Assembly: GCA_016784545.1 (NCBI GenBank)
Contig: JADHUM010000041.1
Location: 1 to 39,033 of the forward strand
Source: Candidatus Neomarinimicrobiota bacterium
GTDB taxonomy: Bacteria; Fidelibacterota; UBA8477; JABMPR01
Length of the DNA stretch: 39,033 bases
Direction: 5' to 3'
In this document: piece by piece, positions 33,988-39,033 of the stretch
Layout: each line of letters opens with the position of its first letter
Numbering within the stretch: the first letter of the stretch is position 1
Made by a program: the position numbers and the translations under genes
The notes under the pieces: generated by a model
Told to the model about the DNA's origin: nothing
Databases searched by the model: none
The model's input: only the letters and a program-made list of their open reading frames with translations

Positions 33988-35802
33988 ATGCATTCTAAAC
34001 ATTTCTGGAGCTGGTTCACACTCGTCTGCATGATCCTGGCAAGCCTTGCTCATGCCCGGGAGAAACTGGATAATACCTATCTACGAGTTAATCAGATTGG
34101 CTTTCTGGAGCAGGATACCAAACAGGGCATACTTTTTTCCAAACACTCCCTGGAAGGCAAAAAATTTCTACTGGTGAAGGATGGCAATGGTCACACGGCC
34201 ATGCGATCCCGTCCCCTTCAAGAGAATCAGGGCTCCTATGGTCAGTTTGATCATCATTATATCCTGGATTTCAGCGATTTTCAAAAACCCGGTCGTTATC
34301 GTATCAAGATCAAGGGAACCAATATTGAATCCCTCCCCTTTAACATCGGCAATGACATCTACAATAAAGCTCACGAAGTCACTCTGGATTACATCCGTCA
34401 ACAGCGCTGTGGGTACAACCCCTTCTATGATGAAGTCTGTCACAAAAAAGATGGAAAATCAGCCTATGGCCCCATGCCCGACGGTACCTACGTAGATGTT
34501 TCAGGTGGCTGGCATGATGCCGGCGATCATCTCCGCTATCTCATGACCTCTGGAAATACAGTCTGCCGCTTGCTCCTCGCTTATCACGAAAACCCAGAAA
34601 TTTTCGGAGATAAATACAACTCGCTGGGGCAAACTGGATCCAATGGGACCCCCGATATTCTGGATGAAGCACGCTGGGGTCTGGAGTGGATGCACCGCAT
34701 GCACCCCCAATCCGATCAATTGTTCCACCAAGTCGCTGACGACCGGGATCATATCGGCTTCAAACTGCCCTTTCTTGATTCAGCAGACTACAGTTGGGGA
34801 CCAGGCAGCTACCGCACGGCCTATTATGCCACAGGTGAGCCACAGGGTCTGGGTAAATATCAGAACACCTCCACAGGTATTGCTAATCTCGCAGGTCGCT
34901 ATGCCGCGGCCATGGGTATGGCCTTCCAGATTTGGAGGGATGTCGTGAAAGACCCAAATTTCGCCAATGAATGTCTCCAGGCGGGTATTGAGGTGTATGA
35001 AATGGGTAAAAAACAACCAGGTTGTCAGGAAGGCACCCCAAATCGGGCTCCCTATCGCTATCATGAGGTCACCTGGATCGATGACATGGAATGGGGTGCA
35101 GCCGAGCTATTCAAAGCCACCAAAGATCCAAAATATCTGGCTGCTGCAAAAAAATATGCACGCCTGGCAGGACCTGACCCCTGGATGGGTGCTGATACAT
35201 CCAGGCATTATGAATTCTATCCTTTCATGAATATGGGTCATTATGCCCTATCTAAAGTGGTTGAACCAGTCTTCCAGGATACCCTGATCAACTATTATAA
35301 ATCTGGCATTGATGCTGTAGCAGAGAGAGCGGAAGATTTTGTATACGGAACTGGTACGCCCTTTATCTGGTGCTCCAATAATCTGGCATCTGCCTTTGTA
35401 AATCAGGTGCTTTTATATGAGCGTATGAGTGGAGACATGACCTACCATTCCCTTATGTCAAATCATCGCGATTGGATCATGGGCAGAAATCCCTGGGGAG
35501 TCAGTCAGATAGTCGGTGTTCCGGCATCCGGTGGGGTTACACCGCTTTACCCCCATGCCGCTGCAACGCTGGTTTGGGATGAGCCCATTAACGGCGGTTT
35601 AAATGATGGACCTGTCTATGGGAATATCTTTAAACTGCTCAAGGGGATCAAACTTTCGAAACCAGATGAGCTGGCAGATTTTCAATCAGACCTGGTTGTT
35701 TTCCACGATGATATCTGGGATTATTCTACCAATGAACCTACACTTGATGGTACTGCAGAAGCCCTGTTTTTCCTTGCTCTGCATTCAACTATAGCGGAGT
35801 GA
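33988..35802 (+). CDS. Secreted GH9 endoglucanase/cellulase with N-terminal Ig-like domain
   Basis: 604 aa from ATG 33988, chosen because GGGG lies six bases upstream and a signal peptide begins there (SWFTLVCMILASLAHA). A CelD_N Ig-like domain (~25-115) is followed by the (alpha/alpha)6 GH9 domain. Catalytic features: DVSGGWHDAGDH with Asp177 and Asp180, NPWGVSQIVGVPASGG, and the general acid Glu591 in LDGTAEALFF. No sorting tail or binding module is present, so it is probably periplasmic or simply secreted. GH9 enzymes cut beta-1,4-glucans and relatives. It lies 230 bases after the tRNA terminator and 7 bases before the amidohydrolase gene, so these two are probably co-transcribed. Confidence 0.93.
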   Translation: MHSKHFWSWFTLVCMILASLAHAREKLDNTYLRVNQIGFLEQDTKQGILFSKHSLEGKKFLLVKDGNGHTAMRSRPLQENQGSYGQFDHHYILDFSDFQKPGRYRIKIKGTNIESLPFNIGNDIYNKAHEVTLDYIRQQRCGYNPFYDEVCHKKDGKSAYGPMPDGTYVDVSGGWHDAGDHLRYLMTSGNTVCRLLLAYHENPEIFGDKYNSLGQTGSNGTPDILDEARWGLEWMHRMHPQSDQLFHQVADDRDHIGFKLPFLDSADYSWGPGSYRTAYYATGEPQGLGKYQNTSTGIANLAGRYAAAMGMAFQIWRDVVKDPNFANECLQAGIEVYEMGKKQPGCQEGTPNRAPYRYHEVTWIDDMEWGAAELFKATKDPKYLAAAKKYARLAGPDPWMGADTSRHYEFYPFMNMGHYALSKVVEPVFQDTLINYYKSGIDAVAERAEDFVYGTGTPFIWCSNNLASAFVNQVLLYERMSGDMTYHSLMSNHRDWIMGRNPWGVSQIVGVPASGGVTPLYPHAAATLVWDEPINGGLNDGPVYGNIFKLLKGIKLSKPDELADFQSDLVVFHDDIWDYSTNEPTLDGTAEALFFLALHSTIAE

Positions 35803-35809
35803 AATTTCA

Positions 35810-37477
35810 ATGAAACCAATTAAACGAAGAGATTTTGTTAAGATGAGCACACTGGGAAGTATGGGTCTGGTTTTGGGCTGCAGCGGAAGTAGAAATTTTG
35901 ATTTAATCATCCGCAATGGATTATTGATGGATGGTCTGGGAGGTCCGGGACAAAAATTGGATCTAGGCGTTCTGGATGGTAAGATATCAGCACTTGGAGA
36001 TCTTTCCGGGGCTGCCGCTGGACAGATCATTGACGCCTCAAACAGGGTGATTAGTCCAGGATTCATCGATATTCATACCCATACTGATACTGAGTTGCTG
36101 GTAAATGGAAATGGTGAAAGCAAGATTCATCAGGGCGTTACCACGGAAGTGAGCGGAAACTGTGGTTCTTCCCCCTTCCCCTTCACGCGAGAACGCGCTG
36201 CCGAATTTCATGCTGAATTGAGGGACGAATACGGAATCGAGCCCAGTTGGACAGATCTGGATGGGTTCTTCAAGGCCATTGAACAAAATGGAACCTCCCT
36301 GAACTATGCCACGCTCACCGGTCAGGGTGACATTCGCGCCGCCGTAGTTGGCCGACATGACACGCCAGCAACTGCAGAACACATGATTGCTATGCAGAGG
36401 CTCCTCATCGAAAGCGTGGAGCAGGGTAGTTTTGGTCTATCCACAGGGCTGGAATATGCACCAGGCAGCTATGCAGATACGCAGGAACTCACAGAACTTT
36501 CATCTGTACTGGCTAGATACGATGCCATGTATGCCACCCATATGCGAAATGAAGATGACACCGTGGAAGAAGCCATTGAAGAAGCCCTGAAGATCGGCCG
36601 GGAAGCCGGGGTATTCACCCAGATCTCTCATTTAAAGGCCTGTAACAAGAATAACTGGCATAAAGTGGATCACATGCTTGAGATGATCGACTCCGCTCGT
36701 CGAAACCAGCCTGTACTGGCTGACAGGTATCCTTATGATGCCTGGGGTACCGGCCTATCCGCATTTCTGCCTCTCTGGGCGCGCCAGGGTGATCCAGACG
36801 AGGTATTAGCACGCCTGAACGACCCAGAAACAATGAAGCGCATCGAGGAGTATTCCAATGGTCGCGCCCTACGTATCGGAGGCTGGGAAAGAGTCATGGT
36901 CAGCAGTTGCTCCCACGATCCGGACAAATCCTGTGAGGGGTTGACTATTTTGGATGGTGCCAAAGAGCGAGGGTTGGAGCCCTTCGAGTTTGCTCGTGAG
37001 CTACTGATAAATTCGAGAAATAAGGTGAGTGTAGTCGGCTTTGCAATGGATGAACAGAATCTCCATAAAGTCCTCTCAGCGGACTTTGTCATGGTGGGAT
37101 CTGATGGAACTGCAGCAGCTCCCTATGGCAAACTGGCCACTGGTAAACCGCATCCCCGCTACTATGGAACATTTCCCCGGGTACTTGGCAAATATGCCCG
37201 AAATGAAGGGGTGCTCTCCCTTTCGACTGCAATAAAAAAAATGACCTCCATGCCAGCCCAGGCACTTGGTATAAAGGATCGTGGGTCTATAGAGGTGGGC
37301 AAGCAGGCCGATCTTGTGGTTTTTGACCCGGCCACCGTGCTGGACAAAGCCACCTTCGCAGATCCTCATCAGTATCCAGTGGGCATTGAATCTGTGATCG
37401 TGAATGGGGTGTTAACCATTAAAGATGGCGAGCATACTGGTGTACGGGCAGGTCAGATCCTTCGCAAACAAGTATGA
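35810..37477 (+). CDS. D-aminoacylase/N-acyl-D-amino-acid deacylase family amidohydrolase, lipoprotein
   Basis: 555 aa. It begins with a twin-arginine-like segment (KRRDFVKMSTLGS) and a lipobox (LVLGC), so it is exported and lipid-anchored. The amidohydrolase core shows the metal site FIDIHTHTD (His89, His91), the family cysteine in VSGNCGSSPFPF, later His ligands (ATHMRNED, QISHLK) and the catalytic Asp432 in VGSDG. The C-terminal strand set (DRGSIEVGKQADLVVFDP) closes the composite beta-sandwich. Members remove N-acyl groups from D-amino acids or cleave D-amino-acid dipeptides. It is 7 bases after GH9 and converges on an LD-carboxypeptidase, so peptide or wall-fragment turnover is possible. 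Confidence 0.9.
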   Translation: MKPIKRRDFVKMSTLGSMGLVLGCSGSRNFDLIIRNGLLMDGLGGPGQKLDLGVLDGKISALGDLSGAAAGQIIDASNRVISPGFIDIHTHTDTELLVNGNGESKIHQGVTTEVSGNCGSSPFPFTRERAAEFHAELRDEYGIEPSWTDLDGFFKAIEQNGTSLNYATLTGQGDIRAAVVGRHDTPATAEHMIAMQRLLIESVEQGSFGLSTGLEYAPGSYADTQELTELSSVLARYDAMYATHMRNEDDTVEEAIEEALKIGREAGVFTQISHLKACNKNNWHKVDHMLEMIDSARRNQPVLADRYPYDAWGTGLSAFLPLWARQGDPDEVLARLNDPETMKRIEEYSNGRALRIGGWERVMVSSCSHDPDKSCEGLTILDGAKERGLEPFEFARELLINSRNKVSVVGFAMDEQNLHKVLSADFVMVGSDGTAAAPYGKLATGKPHPRYYGTFPRVLGKYARNEGVLSLSTAIKKMTSMPAQALGIKDRGSIEVGKQADLVVFDPATVLDKATFADPHQYPVGIESVIVNGVLTIKDGEHTGVRAGQILRKQV

Positions 37478-37530
37478 TCCAAACTGGTTTCTGGCTCAAG
37501 CGGTGCTGAAGGGACTGGAAGGTAAAGGTG

Positions 37531-38577
37531 CTAAACTACAGCCGCCTCCAGGAGTTGTATGGTCCCTTGATCAGCATCCAGTTCAGCGTTTGCACCAATT
37601 GGAATGGTGAATTTATTGGCGATATGCCCTATCATGGCTCCCTGGTAGGCCGGGATACCCAAGGGTTTAATGTGATCCTCCAGCACTTCCTCCAATGTAA
37701 ATGAGCTATATCCGCTATCTGCATCGCAGTCCGTACATTTTCCAAAAACAAATCCTGCAATTTGATTGAGCACCCCTGCCAGTTTGAGCTGGGTCATCAT
37801 TCTATCAATCCGATAAATGCCCTCACCAACATCCTCAAGAAATAAAATATGACCCTTCCAATCCGGTAGGTATTCAGAACCCATGAGGGCAGTAAGCACA
37901 GTCAGGTTTCCACCCACCAGCGGACCACGAGTCTTTCCTGGTGTAATGGTTTGAATGCGATCCTCCACCTGTGTCAGATTGTCACCTTTATCATCAGGGT
38001 TTATATAGGTGATGGCCTCAGCATCAAATAGAAGCCGTTTTACATAATCCACAGTAAAGGTATTCCACCCTGATCGGCCGGAGGGACCATGGAAGGTCAC
38101 CCCACCTGTTTTGGCATAGATGGCCAGGAGGAGTGCTGTCACATCGCTAAAGCCCATGATTATTTTTGGATGCTTTTGAATCATGGCATAATCAAGATAT
38201 GGCAATAACCTTGCACAACCCCATCCCCCGATAAAAGTGAGAATCGCATCCACATCAGGATCTCTGTACATTTTGTTTATAGATTCTGCACGAATTTCAT
38301 CCTGGCCGGCCAAATACCCCCACCGATCCATGGCATGCTCATCCACATGTAGCTTCAGATCAAGTGCTCCCAGGGTTTCTTCAATTATCCGTAATTTGTC
38401 TTTACTGCGAGTAATTCCTGCCGGACTTACCAGGCCCACCACATCACCAGGTTTGAGTCGAGGAGGCCTTATCGCCTGAGCCCGGACATCTGCCAAAACA
38501 GTATCAGACCGAACTGTTGTCAATCCTAAGCCACCATATGCCAATAATTGTAATAATTCACGACGATTGATATCCAT
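37531..38577 (-). CDS. Peptidase S66 (LD-carboxypeptidase) with twin-arginine-like signal
   Basis: 348 aa. S66 features: KPGDVVGLVSPAG near the N-terminus, nucleophile Ser144 in GFSDVTA, the Glu region LFLEDVGEGIYRIDRM, and the His region GAMIGHIANKFTIPIG. The family removes the terminal D-Ala from the L,D-bond of murein tetrapeptides, usually in the cytosol, or cuts microcin C-like peptides. Here the N-terminus (NRRELLQLLAYGGLGL) looks like a twin-arginine signal, so this member may be exported. GGAG and AGGTG lie upstream of ATG 38577. Confidence 0.92.
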   Translation of the reverse strand: MDINRRELLQLLAYGGLGLTTVRSDTVLADVRAQAIRPPRLKPGDVVGLVSPAGITRSKDKLRIIEETLGALDLKLHVDEHAMDRWGYLAGQDEIRAESINKMYRDPDVDAILTFIGGWGCARLLPYLDYAMIQKHPKIIMGFSDVTALLLAIYAKTGGVTFHGPSGRSGWNTFTVDYVKRLLFDAEAITYINPDDKGDNLTQVEDRIQTITPGKTRGPLVGGNLTVLTALMGSEYLPDWKGHILFLEDVGEGIYRIDRMMTQLKLAGVLNQIAGFVFGKCTDCDADSGYSSFTLEEVLEDHIKPLGIPAYQGAMIGHIANKFTIPIGANAELDADQGTIQLLEAAVV

Positions 38578-38861
38578 ATCACCTCTCCAAATTCACAACT
38601 TAAGAAACAAAATAATTGATGATTTTTGTGTCGAATCCAAAATAAATGGGCGGTGTTCCCATCCAACTGTTATGCGTCCCCTCTCAAAAATAGTTGAAAT
38701 AAAAATTATAAATTGTTGTTTACTTTCAATTTTTGTTGTTCATATTCCCTGCGACGGCCAGAAATGTCCATGAGGACGGAAATGCTTTTTGCAGATGTAT
38801 GTAAAAAAGCCTGGCTAAAAAAAAGCTGCCTGCGGGCGGTAAGTTTAAGAAAGAGGTACAA

Positions 38862-39033
38862 ATGACTGATCAACTAGTCAACGGCGTAGTCAAATGGTTT
38901 AACGATTCAAAAGGCTACGGTTTTATTCAGCAGGAAGATGGTCCAGACGTATTTGTGCATTATCGCGCAATCAACGGTTCAGGACACGTATCATTGAAAG
39001 AAGGACAAAACGTTACTTTGAATGTTACACAGG
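38862..39033 (+). CDS. Cold-shock protein, CspA family (3' partial)
   Basis: The first 57 codons are present ([20 protein letters not shown]...). RNA-binding motifs RNP1 (KGYGFI) and RNP2 (VFVHY) are intact. AGAGGT lies about four bases before the ATG. The gene runs off the right edge. The 284-bp gap upstream has no other gene and could include a long cold-shock leader, though I cannot define its promoter. Confidence 0.95.
   Translation, partial: MTDQLVNGVVKWFNDSKGYGFIQQEDGPDVFVHYRAINGSGHVSLKEGQNVTLNVTQ

Overview
The window is about 39 kb of moderately AT-rich bacterial chromosome. Four or five long secreted proteins end in a C-terminal sorting/FlgD-like tail (the 'NYPNPFNPST' type associated with type IX secretion). 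Alongside them are a PorV/PorQ-family outer-membrane protein and a TonB-dependent receptor with a carboxypeptidase-regulatory-like N-terminal domain. This points to a diderm of the FCB group. The absence of SusD, together with a MalEFG-type ABC importer, GTG/TTG starts and abundant structured intergenic repeats, fits a non-Bacteroidetes lineage such as Neomarinimicrobiota (Marinimicrobia), KSB1 or Calditrichota better than classical Bacteroidetes. That placement is inference; no rRNA gene is present.

Layout. (1) 1-3299 (+): 3' part of a modular glycan-binding surface protein built from near-identical duplicated modules, closed by a strong terminator. (2) 3699-5926 (+): two radical-SAM genes of more AT-rich composition, with a 17-codon open frame between them. 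(3) 25696 down to 6028 (all -): a ~20 kb glycan-utilisation locus, in transcription order a LacI-family repressor, a tandem CBM9-like surface protein, a TonB-dependent receptor, a 1100-aa surface protein, a PorV-family protein, a GH94 phosphorylase, two PF10091 (GH144-like) proteins, an ABC solute-binding lipoprotein and two permeases. (4) 25.7-27.1 kb: promoter/operator region, tRNA-Met(CAT) and several hairpin repeats. (5) 27076-30666: OmpR-type two-component pair (+) and, convergent, a membrane multiheme cytochrome c (-). (6) 30845-33482 (+): MFS sugar-type transporter and PlsC-like acyltransferase. (7) 33564-33757 (+): initiator tRNA-fMet with promoter and terminator. (8) 33988-37477 (+): secreted GH9 glucanase and a D-aminoacylase-type amidohydrolase lipoprotein, with a convergent S66 LD-carboxypeptidase (37531-38577, -). 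(9) 38862-39033 (+): start of a cold-shock protein gene cut by the window edge.

How the large locus should work (inference from families): surface CBM9-like and sorted proteins bind a beta-glucan; the PF10091 enzymes cut it; the TonB receptor brings oligosaccharides into the periplasm; the ABC system imports them; GH94 phosphorolyses them to glucose-1-phosphate; and LacI senses a product. PF10091 enzymes plus GH94 plus a MalEFG importer plus LacI resembles known beta-1,2-glucan operons, so beta-1,2-glucan is the leading but unproven substrate. The regulatory logic is visible in sequence: a TTGACA/TATATT promoter with a 16-bp ATGTAA-N4-TTACAT operator over the start site, and a second operator of the same form 272 bp upstream.

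Most unusual features: an outer-membrane TonB receptor locus without SusD joined to an ABC importer; a disrupted start region in the solute-binding protein gene; and a family of intergenic hairpins with a conserved GTA/GAA internal loop that matches the loop-E (bulged-G) RNA motif.
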